Assembly: GCA_025363155.1 (NCBI GenBank)
Contig: JANYEL010000084.1
Location: 1 to 44,833, forward strand
Length of the DNA: 44,833 nucleotides
Reading direction: 5' to 3'
From: Moraxellaceae bacterium
GTDB taxonomy: Bacteria > Pseudomonadota > Gammaproteobacteria > Pseudomonadales > Moraxellaceae
Numbering within the stretch: the first letter of the stretch is position 1; each line of letters begins with the position of its first letter. Position numbers and translations under genes: made by a program. The notes under the pieces were generated by a model. It did no database searches and was not told the DNA's origin. It saw nothing but the letters and a program-made list of their open reading frames with translations. This document shows positions 28,250 through 37,650 of this stretch, one piece after another.

Positions 28250-28751
28250 TGATGTCAGTCCGTTGAGTCGTGCAAATCTAGCCACTTTAAACACTCCATA
28301 TGTAATTCTTAGATAATTACTCTTTATAGAGAAAATTGCACGACTTTTCAATCTAAAAATAGACGATTTGACCTTAATGTGAAGTCTGTGGCCGACTTAG
28401 CCCTTGACGACAGGCTGTAAATTTCAGAAAATACATCCATCTTTTTTATTGATGCTCATACCGACCACCCTTTGGTATGAAAGTCTTTTAGCTTTGGCGA
28501 ACATCCGCTCTAACTTGAGTGGCGTGTTGATGCTTTTGGGGCATTCTCATCCGAATGCGCTGCATGTCTTATTCTGGTCACACTTACCAGCATATGATTT
28601 TCTGCTCTGCCGTCAAAAATCCTGCTCTATAAATGAGCTCCAAAACTATGATTGTCTGGTTTGCGTATCGCATTCTGGGCTCATGTTGTTTATCTATTTT
28701 AATCAAATAGGTTTGGCAACGAGTTGTTTGAAATTAGTGTGATTAGGGTGA
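28250..28751. other. Divergent intergenic region upstream of ilvI
   Basis: About 500 bp separate the small exported gene from ilvI. It holds a weak hairpin CATACC...GGTATG (28457-28479) followed by AAAGTCTTTTA, and a 20-codon frame at 28648-28710 rich in Ile, Leu and Val. No T-box and no strong terminator are evident. Regulation of ilvIH in this stretch is plausible. Confidence 0.4.
28648..28710 (+). CDS. Candidate ilv leader peptide (uncertain)
   Basis: MIVWFAYRILGSCCLSILIK is encoded 42 bp before ilvI. Eight of its 20 residues are Ile, Leu or Val, as expected for a branched-chain amino acid attenuator leader. The ribosome site is weak and I see no clear terminator hairpin with T run after it, so this is only a suggestion. 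Confidence 0.25.
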   Translation: MIVWFAYRILGSCCLSILIK

Positions 28752-30521
28752 GTGAAATTGGAAAATACTGAAAAACAAACGAATGAAAAGAAAGTAGAGT
28801 TACTTTCTGGTGGCGAAATGCTGATTCGTGCCTTGGCTGACGAAGGGGTCAAGTACCTATTCGGCTATCCAGGTGGCACGGTTTTGCATATTTATGATGC
28901 ATTGTTCCGCCAAGATAAAGTTGAACATATTCTTGTACGTCATGAGCAAGCTGCGGGACATATGGCTGATGCCTATTCGCGCTCTACAGGCGAAACTGGT
29001 GTAGTGCTGGTGACCTCAGGCCCAGGTGCGACTAATACCATTACTGCGATTGCAACTGCCTATATGGATTCGATTCCAATGGTGGTTATTGCGGGTCAAG
29101 TACCGTCGCATTTGGTAGGCGAAGACGCGTTCCAAGAAACGGATATGTTGGGTATTTCTCGTCCAGTCGTGAAGCATAGTTTCCAAGTGCGTCATGCCAG
29201 CGAAATCCCAATGATTATCAAAAAGGCTTTCTATATCGCAAGCACTGGTCGTCCAGGCCCAGTTGTGATTGATATTTCAAAGGATATGACCAATCCAGCC
29301 GAAAAATTCCCGTACGAGTATCCAGATAAAGTCAAACTGCGCTCGTATTTGCCGCCACATCGTGGTCATGCAGGTCAAATCCGTAAAGCGATTGACGAGT
29401 TACTGCTGGCTAAACGTCCGATTATTTATGCGGGCGGCGGTGTAGTGCAAGGTAATGCTTCGCATCATCTGACTGAACTTGCACATCTACTGAATTTCCC
29501 AGTGACGAATACGTTGATGGGCTTAGGCGCATTTCCGGGTACTGATCCACAGTTCATCGGCATGCTCGGTATGCACGGTACTTACGAAGCCAACATGACG
29601 ATGCATCATTCTGATGTGATCTTGTGTATTGGCGCGCGTTTTGATGACCGCGTAACCAATAACACCGCTAAGTTCTGCCCAGATGCAAAAATCATTCACA
29701 TTGATATCGACCCAGCGGCGATTTCAAAAACCATTATGGCGCATATTCCTATCGTTGGTGCGGTTGAACCTGTTTTGGCTGAAATGCTGACCCAGTTGAA
29801 GCAACTCGGCGTGAACAAACCAAATCCAAATGAAATTGGCAATTGGTGGGATCAAATTAACGAATGGCGTAAACGTCATGGCTTACGTTATGACGCGCCG
29901 ACTGCTGATGGTGAAATGAAGCCGCAGCAAGTTGTCGAAATGCTCTATAAAGTGACTGATGGTAAAGCGATTATTACCACTGACGTGGGTCAGCATCAGA
30001 TGTTTGCGGCGTTGTATTACAAATATGACGAACCGCGTCAATGGATCAACTCTGGCGGCTTGGGCACGATGGGCGTTGGCTTGCCATACGCAATGGGCTG
30101 TAAGCTTGCATTCCCTGAACGCGACGTCGTTTGTATTACAGGCGAAGGCTCAATTCAGATGAATATCCAAGAGCTTTCAACCTGCTTGCAATACAACTTG
30201 CCCGTGAAGATTCTCTGCTTAAACAACCGTTCACTCGGTATGGTTAAGCAATGGCAAGATATGCAGTACGAAGGTCGTCATTCAAGCTCATACATGGAAT
30301 CGTTGCCAGATTTTGTGAAATTGGTTGAAGCGTATGGTCATGTCGGTATGAAAATTACCGATCCGTCACAGCTTGAAAGCAAAATGAAAGAAGCGATGGC
30401 GATGACAGATCGTTTGGTTTATATGGATGTTTACGTTGATCCACTAGAACACGTTTACCCAATGCAAATCGCCCAACAGTCCATGCGCGATATGTGGCTT
30501 AAAAAAGGGGAGCGTACATAA
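28752..30521 (+). CDS. ilvI: Acetolactate synthase, large subunit
   Basis: The catalytic subunit makes acetolactate or acetohydroxybutyrate from pyruvate, the first shared step to valine, leucine and isoleucine. It has 589 residues. Thiamine-diphosphate enzyme features are in place: the N-terminal [14 protein letters not shown], the catalytic Glu in [15 protein letters not shown], and the cofactor motif [12 protein letters not shown]...NN. It also shows SGPGATN and a [13 protein letters not shown] region as in Moraxellaceae homologues. The start is a GTG at 28752 directly after AGGGTGA; a TTG at 28758, six bases after that site, is a good alternative. The stop overlaps the ilvH start by one base. 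Confidence 0.95.
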   Translation: MKLENTEKQTNEKKVELLSGGEMLIRALADEGVKYLFGYPGGTVLHIYDALFRQDKVEHILVRHEQAAGHMADAYSRSTGETGVVLVTSGPGATNTITAIATAYMDSIPMVVIAGQVPSHLVGEDAFQETDMLGISRPVVKHSFQVRHASEIPMIIKKAFYIASTGRPGPVVIDISKDMTNPAEKFPYEYPDKVKLRSYLPPHRGHAGQIRKAIDELLLAKRPIIYAGGGVVQGNASHHLTELAHLLNFPVTNTLMGLGAFPGTDPQFIGMLGMHGTYEANMTMHHSDVILCIGARFDDRVTNNTAKFCPDAKIIHIDIDPAAISKTIMAHIPIVGAVEPVLAEMLTQLKQLGVNKPNPNEIGNWWDQINEWRKRHGLRYDAPTADGEMKPQQVVEMLYKVTDGKAIITTDVGQHQMFAALYYKYDEPRQWINSGGLGTMGVGLPYAMGCKLAFPERDVVCITGEGSIQMNIQELSTCLQYNLPVKILCLNNRSLGMVKQWQDMQYEGRHSSSYMESLPDFVKLVEAYGHVGMKITDPSQLESKMKEAMAMTDRLVYMDVYVDPLEHVYPMQIAQQSMRDMWLKKGERT

Positions 30522-31012
30522 TGCGCCATATTATTTCTGTTTTGATTGAAAACGAACCAGGTGCATTGTCTCGTTTAGTGGGTTTGTTCAGTCAACGTGG
30601 CTACAACATTGAATCGTTGAACGTCGCACCGACTGAAGATTCAACGTTGTCACGTTTAACGCTGACCACTTATGGCGATGAGCACAAAATCGAGCAAATC
30701 ACCAAGCAACTGAACAAGTTGATTGAAGTGGTTAAAGTGGTTGATTTATCAGAAGGTTCACACATTGAGCGTGAACTGATGTTGATCAAACTCAAAGCGA
30801 TTGGTGCTGCACGTGCAGAAATCAAACGTACTGCGGATATTTTCCGTGCGCAAGTGGTTGATGTCACACCGACGACTTATACGATTCAAATTGCGGGCGC
30901 GACTGATAAGCTAGATGGCTTTATCGAAGCGTTGTCAGAAAACACGATTCTAGAAGTTGTGCGTTCTGGTGTGCTGGGTGTTGCACGCGGTGAGAAAGTA
31001 CTCAGCGTTTAA
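30521..31012 (+). CDS. ilvH: Acetolactate synthase, small regulatory subunit
   Basis: The small subunit activates the large one and binds valine for feedback inhibition. The 163 residues begin [20 protein letters not shown], an ACT domain with the NEPGALSR ligand loop, followed by FSQRGYNIESLNVAPTED, the standard IlvH signature. A C-terminal ferredoxin-like domain ends in GVARGEKVL. It is translationally coupled to ilvI (TAATG overlap). Confidence 0.95.
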   Translation: MRHIISVLIENEPGALSRLVGLFSQRGYNIESLNVAPTEDSTLSRLTLTTYGDEHKIEQITKQLNKLIEVVKVVDLSEGSHIERELMLIKLKAIGAARAEIKRTADIFRAQVVDVTPTTYTIQIAGATDKLDGFIEALSENTILEVVRSGVLGVARGEKVLSV

Positions 31013-31023
31013 TTGTTTGAAGA

Positions 31024-31054
31024 TGAAGCTCTTTATGAATTGAAGAGTTTTTTC
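31024..31054 (+). terminator. Weak terminator after ilvH
   Basis: CTCTT (31029-31033) and AAGAG (31043-31047) form a 5-bp stem followed by TTTTTT. It is short, so partial read-through into ilvC is likely. Further down, GCAATTTA and TAAATTGC (31079-31107) form an 8-bp inverted repeat before ilvC. Confidence 0.45.
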
Positions 31055-31159
31055 GCTAAAAAGTTTTCAATCGCCGCTGCAATTTAGCTCAATAACTGTT
31101 AAATTGCGCGCCATAAATTGAAGTCTTTTTAGATTTTTACCTCATTTGTTACTAACTAA

Positions 31160-32194
<1,035 letters not shown>

Positions 32195-32211
32195 GGTTCT
32201 GGTTTGAAATG

Positions 32212-32244
32212 AAAAATCCCGCCGACTCTGGCGGGATTTTTTTT
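32212..32244 (+). terminator. Strong terminator after ilvC
   Basis: AAAAATCCCGCC and GGCGGGATTTTT form a 12-bp perfect stem with a six-base loop, followed by more T. It ends the ilvIH-C region. Confidence 0.9.
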
Positions 32245-32248
32245 GATT

Positions 32249-32264
32249 AAAAAAAGGGGGGGGG
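32249..32264 (+). repeat. A7-G9 homopolymer pair
   Basis: Seven A followed by nine G, then AGG, lie between the ilvC terminator and the YdjM-like gene. Nine G in a row is unusual for this window and could slip during replication. It is 132 bp before the next start codon, outside any coding frame. Confidence 0.6.
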
Positions 32265-32395
32265 AGGTTAAATATTTGATGTTGATGTTTTGATAGATGA
32301 ATGTTTAAGCAAGTATGCTTTTTCAAGGTTTTAAGTTAGTCTTGATTCATTGTATGGGTATAAGCATCTTGCCTTGCACTAATCTTTGGACTTCT

Positions 32396-32896
32396 ATGTT
32401 TATTGCCCACCTGCCAGCAGGTTATATCGTCTCAAAACTATTATTAAATAAAAAGAATGTACCTAAAGTTAATCATAAGGCATTACTTATTGCAGGCATG
32501 TTAGGTGCTGTCTTTCCTGATATTGATATGTTGTATTTCTATCTTTTAGATAATCGGCAACATCACCATCATCAATATTTCACGCATTACCCAATTGTTT
32601 GGCTGACTCTTTTGTTCGGCGCTTTGTTATGGAAAATTTTGAAACCTAATTCAATTAAAAGCTTACTTATGATGTTGTTTGCTTTTAATGGTTTCATTCA
32701 CTTATGTTTAGATACGATCGTTGGGGATATATGGTGGCTTGCACCATTTGTGGATCAACCATTTGCATTGTTTACCGTGCCCGCACTCTATAATCCGTGG
32801 TGGTTGAATTTTTTCTTACATTGGTCGTTTGCATTAGAAGTTATCATATGTCTAGGTGCGATAGTATTTTGGCATCGGCAACGTGATATAAATTAA
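32396..32896 (+). CDS. YdjM-like inner-membrane putative metal-dependent hydrolase
   Basis: From the ATG at 32396 the product has 166 residues with about four hydrophobic segments. The start MFIAHLPAGYIVSK and the segment GAVFPDIDMLYFYL, followed by a HHHH cluster and FTHYP, fit the YdjM/DUF457 family. That family comprises inner-membrane proteins with conserved His and Asp suggestive of metal binding. Family members are described as LexA-binding in name only; the activity is unknown. A longer frame from 32315 has no ribosome site and is rejected. It stands alone after the ilvC terminator. Confidence 0.7.
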   Translation: MFIAHLPAGYIVSKLLLNKKNVPKVNHKALLIAGMLGAVFPDIDMLYFYLLDNRQHHHHQYFTHYPIVWLTLLFGALLWKILKPNSIKSLLMMLFAFNGFIHLCLDTIVGDIWWLAPFVDQPFALFTVPALYNPWWLNFFLHWSFALEVIICLGAIVFWHRQRDIN

Positions 32897-33131
32897 TTTT
32901 TTATCTAAAAGTACTCAATAAAGAATTCATAATTTATATGCACTATAAAAATAGATAACTCAAAACTTCAAAGCTCGTAGGACACTTAGAGGCGACTTTA
33001 GGAAATTTTCGTGTAGGATTATTTTAGAACTTTATGGTAAAGAGCACTTGTATGTCATGTGAGTTGCCCATACTAAGTGTTCAACCCGCGGTATAACCAA
33101 GCCGCAATTATATTGAGAGTAAAGCCGATAC

Positions 33132-33857
33132 ATGAAGCAATTTACCCAGCTGCTTAGACAAAGTTTAAGGATTTTATTTAACTTTTCTTTTTCTAAACGA
33201 ATCACTGCACTTGAATTGTTGCCGGTGTTATATCCATTGTTGCTGTTAGCTTCTATTGGTATTACGGTTCATGTTGTTTGGTCAGCATTTGACGATTCAC
33301 AGTTACGTGGTTGGATCTATGTTTTTGCATCCCCATTTGCTTTAGTCGTCTTGGCTGCGATTTGTCGTGTGTTGCTTGAATTCTTAATTCTTATCGGCGG
33401 TGTAGCTTCTGATATCCATGAAGTTTCTACCATGAGTCAAGCTATTAAGCAGATGTCGTCTGACACACGTGCGATTGCGGATATGGGGCGTTCATTAGAT
33501 GAAATTTCTTTTGATATTAAAACGATTTCAAGTATGAAAGGTTCGCTCAATCAGTTGTCTAAAGTGGTTGAACATGTACAAGTTATTGCTGAAATGAGTA
33601 CGTCGCTCGATAAGATTGCGGCATTGGGTGAGAACGTTGATTTAATGACTTTGATGCAACAGACGCTTCAGCGCCTTGCTGATTTGGGTACGCACATTGA
33701 AGCGATTGCTGAAATGCGTTATTCATTAGAAAAACTAGCGATGTTGACCGACAATATTGATGCAATTGCTAAAATGAGTGAAGCGTTGGATAAAGTGGCT
33801 GAAATTGGGGATGTTGTTTCTAAACTCCGTCGTGTTCCATTTATGCGTGGTGCTTAA
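33132..33857 (+). CDS. DUF4282-type membrane protein with 20-residue tail repeats
   Basis: The N-terminal 90 residues carry two membrane segments (about 29-52 and 62-90) and the conserved RVLLEFLILIGG, typical of DUF4282 proteins of unknown function. The cytoplasmic tail is a helix-like array: Met occurs at residues 135, 155, 175, 195 and 215. Each starts a 20-residue unit of the form MxxSLxxLAxLxxNIxxIAE. Such a tail could be a long coiled or solenoid stalk on the inner membrane. The start follows a weak site. The gene converges on the Cdd1-like gene, sharing the TTAA of the two stop codons. Confidence 0.7.
   Translation: MKQFTQLLRQSLRILFNFSFSKRITALELLPVLYPLLLLASIGITVHVVWSAFDDSQLRGWIYVFASPFALVVLAAICRVLLEFLILIGGVASDIHEVSTMSQAIKQMSSDTRAIADMGRSLDEISFDIKTISSMKGSLNQLSKVVEHVQVIAEMSTSLDKIAALGENVDLMTLMQQTLQRLADLGTHIEAIAEMRYSLEKLAMLTDNIDAIAKMSEALDKVAEIGDVVSKLRRVPFMRGA
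33534..33833 (+). repeat. Five 60-bp coding repeats in the DUF4282 gene
   Basis: Five consecutive 20-residue units begin MKGSL, MSTSL, MQQTL, MRYSL and MSEAL, with no insertions or deletions between them. The period is visible in the protein; the DNA units have diverged. Confidence 0.75.
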
Positions 33858-34147
33858 GTCGTTCCGCGCCATGTCTGCTTTCTTTCATCAGAGTAGTGCC
33901 ACCAAGTTTGTGGCGCTTCTCCATCCATAAAACGGGTAATTGAAATAAACGTATCCAACATACACGGATCGATTTTCATGCCCGTTTTTTTACATAAAGC
34001 CTCGAACAACTCATAAGGGTTTTTCCCAATCAATTGCTGCGGCTCTAAAATTCCAAGCAACCGTAAATCTTCTGCGCAGGCTTTGCCGATATTCGGTAAG
34101 TCTGTGAGCAGAGTCAGGCGATTACGATCAACTTTGCTAGGGTGCAT
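33854..34147 (-). CDS. Cdd1-like helix-hairpin-helix protein
   Basis: A 97-residue protein with LTDLPNIGKACAEDLRLLGI, a helix-hairpin-helix motif, and GKNPYELFEALCKKTG...MLDTFISITRFMDG, which fit the Cdd1 (pathogenicity locus) family of small, probably DNA-binding proteins of unknown role. I choose the ATG at 34147 because GAGGA lies nine bases upstream. An ATG at 34174 would start right after the T run of the efp terminator with no ribosome site. The terminator between efp and this gene suggests separate or read-through transcription. Confidence 0.7.
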   Translation of the reverse strand: MHPSKVDRNRLTLLTDLPNIGKACAEDLRLLGILEPQQLIGKNPYELFEALCKKTGMKIDPCMLDTFISITRFMDGEAPQTWWHYSDERKQTWRGTT

Positions 34148-34174
34148 GTCGTTATTATCCTCATTAAAAGACAT

Positions 34175-34204
34175 AAAAAAAGAGAACCGAAGTTCTCTTT
34201 TTTA
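34175..34204 (-). terminator. Terminator after efp with UUCG tetraloop
   Basis: On the minus strand AAAAAAGAGAAC-TTCG-GTTCTCTTTTTT forms a stem closed by a C(UUCG)G tetraloop, one of the most stable RNA caps. It lies 36 bp after the efp stop. A and T runs make it usable from both sides. Confidence 0.9.
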
Positions 34205-34238
34205 GCATGCGCATATTAGATATGCAATCCGCTAGGGA

Positions 34239-34805
34239 TTATGCTTTTGAACGTGAACGGAATGTACCATCACGTGAGTCGATTTCGATGCGTTCGCCGA
34301 TTTCGATGAATGATGCAACTTGCAATTCATAACCAGATTTTAATTTAGCAACTTTAGTTACTTTACCTGAAGTGTCGCCTTTTGCTGCTGGTTCGGTGTA
34401 TTCAACTTCACGAACGATGATGGTTGGCAATTCAACAGAAATTGCTTTGCCTTCGTACATGGTGACTTCACACACATCAGTCATGCCGTCTTCGATGAAG
34501 CTCTTGGTGTCGCCCAAGTTTTCTTCTTCAACTTCGTATTGATTGAATTCTTCATCCATGAAAATGTACATTGGATCAGAGAAGTACGAGTAAGTTACAT
34601 CTTTGGTTTCAAGAATAACTTGATCGAATTTTTCGTCAGCTTTGAATACAGATTCTTGAGCTTGTTCGTTTAACAAGTTCTTCATCTTCATTTTGACAAC
34701 GGCAGAGTTACGGCCTGATTTGTTGAATTCAGTTTTCAAAACAACCATCGGGTTGCCATTAACCATAATTACGTTGCCAGATTTGACTTCTTGTGCGGTT
34801 TTCAT
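34239..34805 (-). CDS. efp: Translation elongation factor P
   Basis: EF-P binds stalled ribosomes and promotes peptide bonds at polyproline. The 188 residues have the three beta-barrel domains of the family. The tip loop reads [18 protein letters not shown] with Arg32 at the modification site, the type modified by rhamnose rather than lysine. The rhamnosyltransferase EarP is encoded just upstream, so the modification system is complete in this window. AGGA lies ten bases before the ATG. It is 100 bp downstream of earP on the same strand. Confidence 0.97.
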   Translation of the reverse strand: MKTAQEVKSGNVIMVNGNPMVVLKTEFNKSGRNSAVVKMKMKNLLNEQAQESVFKADEKFDQVILETKDVTYSYFSDPMYIFMDEEFNQYEVEEENLGDTKSFIEDGMTDVCEVTMYEGKAISVELPTIIVREVEYTEPAAKGDTSGKVTKVAKLKSGYELQVASFIEIGERIEIDSRDGTFRSRSKA

Positions 34806-34905
34806 GCGGGTGGAATCCTACGGAGCGTTTTGATAAGGCGCGATTCTACCCGATTTTTTGGTGAAATTGATGATTGTTCTGTATGTTCTGAGCGAGTTTC
34901 ATCAG

Positions 34906-36072
34906 TTATTTATCGGATAGTGAATGCTTGAGATGAAAAAACTGCATGAGCTTGGTTGTTAGGCTGGGTTGCGCGGTTAAAAAGGCTTGCCATTCTCGTG
35001 CCATAATTTGCCAGTCAGCCAGATGATTTAAGGCATTCGCCCATTGGTGTACATAATTTGCTGTATTCCATGTCAGCATCATTGTCTGCCATGAATCGTT
35101 CTGATTAATCGTCGCAACAATGTCTATGAAAGCATTTAATTTGACAATGTGTGCCTCATCATCTTGCGGATAGATTTGCCAAATCAATGGCTGTCCAGCC
35201 CATTGCGCACGAATCACAGAGTCTTCGCCGCGCACGAAATTTAGGTCACATATCCAGAGTAAACGATCGTAGTCTTGGTGGCTTAAAAAGGGTAGGACAA
35301 TGATGGTTAAGGCCTGTTTGGTAATGCAATCACCTTGCGATAATGTTTGTCCTAGCCAGTGAGAAACATCGGCTAATGCTTTACCTTCAGGTATGAGGAG
35401 TAGGGTTGTTTGTTGATCAGCAGCAAGCGTATCTAATAGCGCGTGAATGGCTTTATTTTCATAAGAAAATAGTGAAATTTTACGATCAAAAGGGCGAGTA
35501 TCCGTGACACTTAGTTTTGACCAAAAATCAGCTTGAGCTTGAATATTACTTTGAAATTCGTCACGTCTTTCAATCAAATTCGCTTCACGCAATAATCCAC
35601 CACTTTTTTCACTGAAACTCGGAAACCAGAAGTATTGAACCAAACCAGTCTGAGGATGGGGTGATGGCATGGCCTGACAATCAACAGCCCAAGATTCTGC
35701 ACTGAGATATTCAAGGTTGATCCAAAGAGGTGGTTTGCCCGCTTTGGCTTGTTGCGCCATTTTGTGAATGACAAAATCGGGTAGGCGACAACCGAAGCCT
35801 TCAATGATGATATCAAGTGGATTTTGATGCGTTGGGCTGAGTCTGTCGCGATCATCTTTATGCCAAAGGCAAACAGTGATTTTTTCTAATGGCTGTTCAG
35901 CAAGATTCGGATTCAGACTGGGCGCTAGCTTAGAAAAACTGACGAGATCATCAATCCACAACGTGACATTAACATCATGCTCATTGGCGAGTTGCCTTGC
36001 CAAACGCCAGCAAACACCGACATCGCCGAAGTTGTCGATGACGGTGCAGTAAATGGCGCATTGAATAGGCAA
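34906..36072 (-). CDS. earP: EF-P arginine rhamnosyltransferase EarP
   Basis: EarP transfers rhamnose from dTDP-rhamnose to Arg32 of EF-P. From a TTG start at 36072 the protein has 388 residues, near the usual length. It begins MPIQCAIYCTVIDNFGDVGV, which puts the two catalytic aspartates at D13 and D17, the numbers known for Pseudomonas EarP. A RGEDS motif (Glu near 283) matches the conserved catalytic glutamate. AAGGA lies six bases before the TTG. A longer frame from an ATG at 36144 adds 24 residues of CA-rich low complexity and is rejected. Lies upstream of efp. Confidence 0.92.
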   Translation of the reverse strand: MPIQCAIYCTVIDNFGDVGVCWRLARQLANEHDVNVTLWIDDLVSFSKLAPSLNPNLAEQPLEKITVCLWHKDDRDRLSPTHQNPLDIIIEGFGCRLPDFVIHKMAQQAKAGKPPLWINLEYLSAESWAVDCQAMPSPHPQTGLVQYFWFPSFSEKSGGLLREANLIERRDEFQSNIQAQADFWSKLSVTDTRPFDRKISLFSYENKAIHALLDTLAADQQTTLLLIPEGKALADVSHWLGQTLSQGDCITKQALTIIVLPFLSHQDYDRLLWICDLNFVRGEDSVIRAQWAGQPLIWQIYPQDDEAHIVKLNAFIDIVATINQNDSWQTMMLTWNTANYVHQWANALNHLADWQIMAREWQAFLTAQPSLTTKLMQFFHLKHSLSDK

Positions 36073-36078
36073 AATAGA

Positions 36079-36083
36079 TCCTT
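36079..36083 (-). promoter_or_regulatory. Ribosome binding site deciding the TTG start of earP
   Basis: On the minus strand AAGGA stands six bases before TTG at 36072. It decides against the ATG at 36144, which has no such site. Confidence 0.65.
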
Positions 36084-36152
36084 CGTTTTTGTGTGCAGGG
36101 TATTGTTGGGGTGTGGGTTGTTGTGTGTGCGTGCATGGGTGCATTTGTGGGT

Positions 36153-36181
36153 GTAGGGGGCGACCTCAGGTCGCCCCCTAC
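36153..36181. repeat. Perfect 29-bp GC-rich palindrome
   Basis: GTAGGGGGCGACCT and its complement flank one central C, giving a perfect 14-bp stem. It lies just downstream of the PhaC-like stop on the minus strand. The T run is on the plus side (CGGTTTTTTT), so it cannot terminate the minus-strand gene. It looks like a dispersed repetitive extragenic palindrome. Confidence 0.65.
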
Positions 36182-36188
36182 GGTTTTT

Positions 36189-37304
36189 TTAATCGGAGCG
36201 TTTTGCTAACCATTTGGCGAGTACAGGCCAGAACTCTTTGGAGGCGGCTTCACTGGCAATCATGCTGACGTGTCCACCTGGCAATGTTGTAAATGTCGTA
36301 TCGCTGCTGCCGACCAGATCAACCAAAGGACGTACCGCATCGACAGTGACCATTGAATCAGAACGTCCGCCACCCGCGAGTAAAGCAGCATGAATGTCTT
36401 TTAAATAAACCTGTTTACCACCAATTTTAAATTCACCTTTGGCAAGCGTATTGTCCATCCATACTTTAATCATCATATCGCGGTTAATACCACCCGGATA
36501 ATCGACCATGTGATCGAGAAATGCACCATGAGTGGCATGACTTTCGACGGCTTCACGATTGTCGAGTTGACGCAGCATGGACAGATGACCTTTTAGCGTG
36601 CCTTTGACATCGAGCAATTTAAAACCGAGCGCATTGCTCCAACCATTGCTGTGCAATAAGCCCGCAGGTAAGGTGCGTGGGTGAAAACCTGTCCGTTGTT
36701 CGACCCAATTCAGGGCTTTGCCAGCGCGGCGAAATAGTTCGCCATTTACCCCAGAACGATAGGAGTCGACGGGCGTACCGAGCACAATCAAATTTTTGAT
36801 ATTTGGGTCTTGGGTTGCTGCTGCATAGAGTATGGCGAAGACACCAGACATGCTCCAGCTGTGTAGCGAGAGTTGCTGTTGTCCACTGTGTTGTCTGACT
36901 TGTTCAAGCAGTTTCGGCATGAAGTTGAGGACATATTCTTCAAAATTATAACGCGCATGCTTGCGAGTGGGTGTACCCCAGTCCAACATGTAAACCGAAA
37001 ATCCTTGTTCTAGTAAAAATCGAACCAGTGAGCGGTTTTGGAATAGATCATAGATCAACATGTTAACTGCAAGTGGGGCAACAATCACCAGTGGCACGCG
37101 GTGAATGGTTGGATAACCTTCGAGTGCTGGATAGTGACGCAGCTTGACGAGACCTTGTTTTTGTACGTCTTCTGAGATGACGATAAAAGGTGTTTTGCCT
37201 GCTTGGATTAGCGTTTCAGTGTGAAATAAACGATCGCGGAGGTTGGTTAGCTGAGTTGATTTAGCTAATTTTTTTAATGAATGTTGTATACGCATCGATG
37301 ACAT
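36189..37304 (-). CDS. PhaC-like alpha/beta hydrolase with serine nucleophile
   Basis: The 371 residues fit the class III polyhydroxyalkanoate synthase-like alpha/beta hydrolases: APLAVNMLIYDLFQNRSLVRF, VYMLDWGTP, a nucleophile elbow and GGHVSMIAS with the catalytic His. The elbow reads SLHSWSMSG with Ser151 where true PhaC has Cys (GxCxGG), and no separate PhaE or PhaR partner is near. It is therefore more likely an esterase or lipase of this superfamily than a polymer synthase. No signal peptide is visible. GGAG lies nine bases before the ATG. The following 29-bp palindrome separates it from earP. Confidence 0.7.
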   Translation of the reverse strand: MSSMRIQHSLKKLAKSTQLTNLRDRLFHTETLIQAGKTPFIVISEDVQKQGLVKLRHYPALEGYPTIHRVPLVIVAPLAVNMLIYDLFQNRSLVRFLLEQGFSVYMLDWGTPTRKHARYNFEEYVLNFMPKLLEQVRQHSGQQQLSLHSWSMSGVFAILYAAATQDPNIKNLIVLGTPVDSYRSGVNGELFRRAGKALNWVEQRTGFHPRTLPAGLLHSNGWSNALGFKLLDVKGTLKGHLSMLRQLDNREAVESHATHGAFLDHMVDYPGGINRDMMIKVWMDNTLAKGEFKIGGKQVYLKDIHAALLAGGGRSDSMVTVDAVRPLVDLVGSSDTTFTTLPGGHVSMIASEAASKEFWPVLAKWLAKRSD

Positions 37305-37650
37305 TTACTGCAACTCCGAGTTTTTCATCTTAAATGTAGTTTCAATTGACTACGTGTGGTTTAAACAGGGGCTCATTTGGCAACTGTTATGAGACGTCAT
37401 CAATCTTTATAAAATTTCTAATACAACAAGTTTAACAATAAAAAGTGCGCTGTGATGTGGTCAAATTTTTTAAAGTGATGCAATTAATGTCAATCAGCTG
37501 TTCTGCGGCAAAAGCATTCGAGATTGTTCTTGACGTGTTTACGCGGGGCTTTCACAATGGTTCAATCAATTTTCGCGATAATCTAAGACCCTAATTTAAT
37601 ATGCAACTTTTGCATTCTTACCTAATAAATTTGTGAGCATGAGCAGTTAA
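37305..37650. other. Divergent intergenic region between the PhaC-like gene and metZ
   Basis: A candidate promoter for metZ is TTGACG (37530-37535), 17 bp, CACAAT (37553-37558). A three-codon frame ATGAGCAGTTAA overlaps the metZ ATG (TAAATG). I see no structure resembling a SAM riboswitch. The rest is AT-rich with no clear site. Confidence 0.4.

Noticed and set aside
28404..28742. 112-codon open frame upstream of ilvI
   Set aside because: No clear start signal, hydrophobic random-looking composition with many Cys, and it overlaps the likely ilv leader region.
37305..37650. SAM riboswitch upstream of metZ
   Set aside because: I could not find the conserved helices or a terminator hairpin of any SAM riboswitch class.
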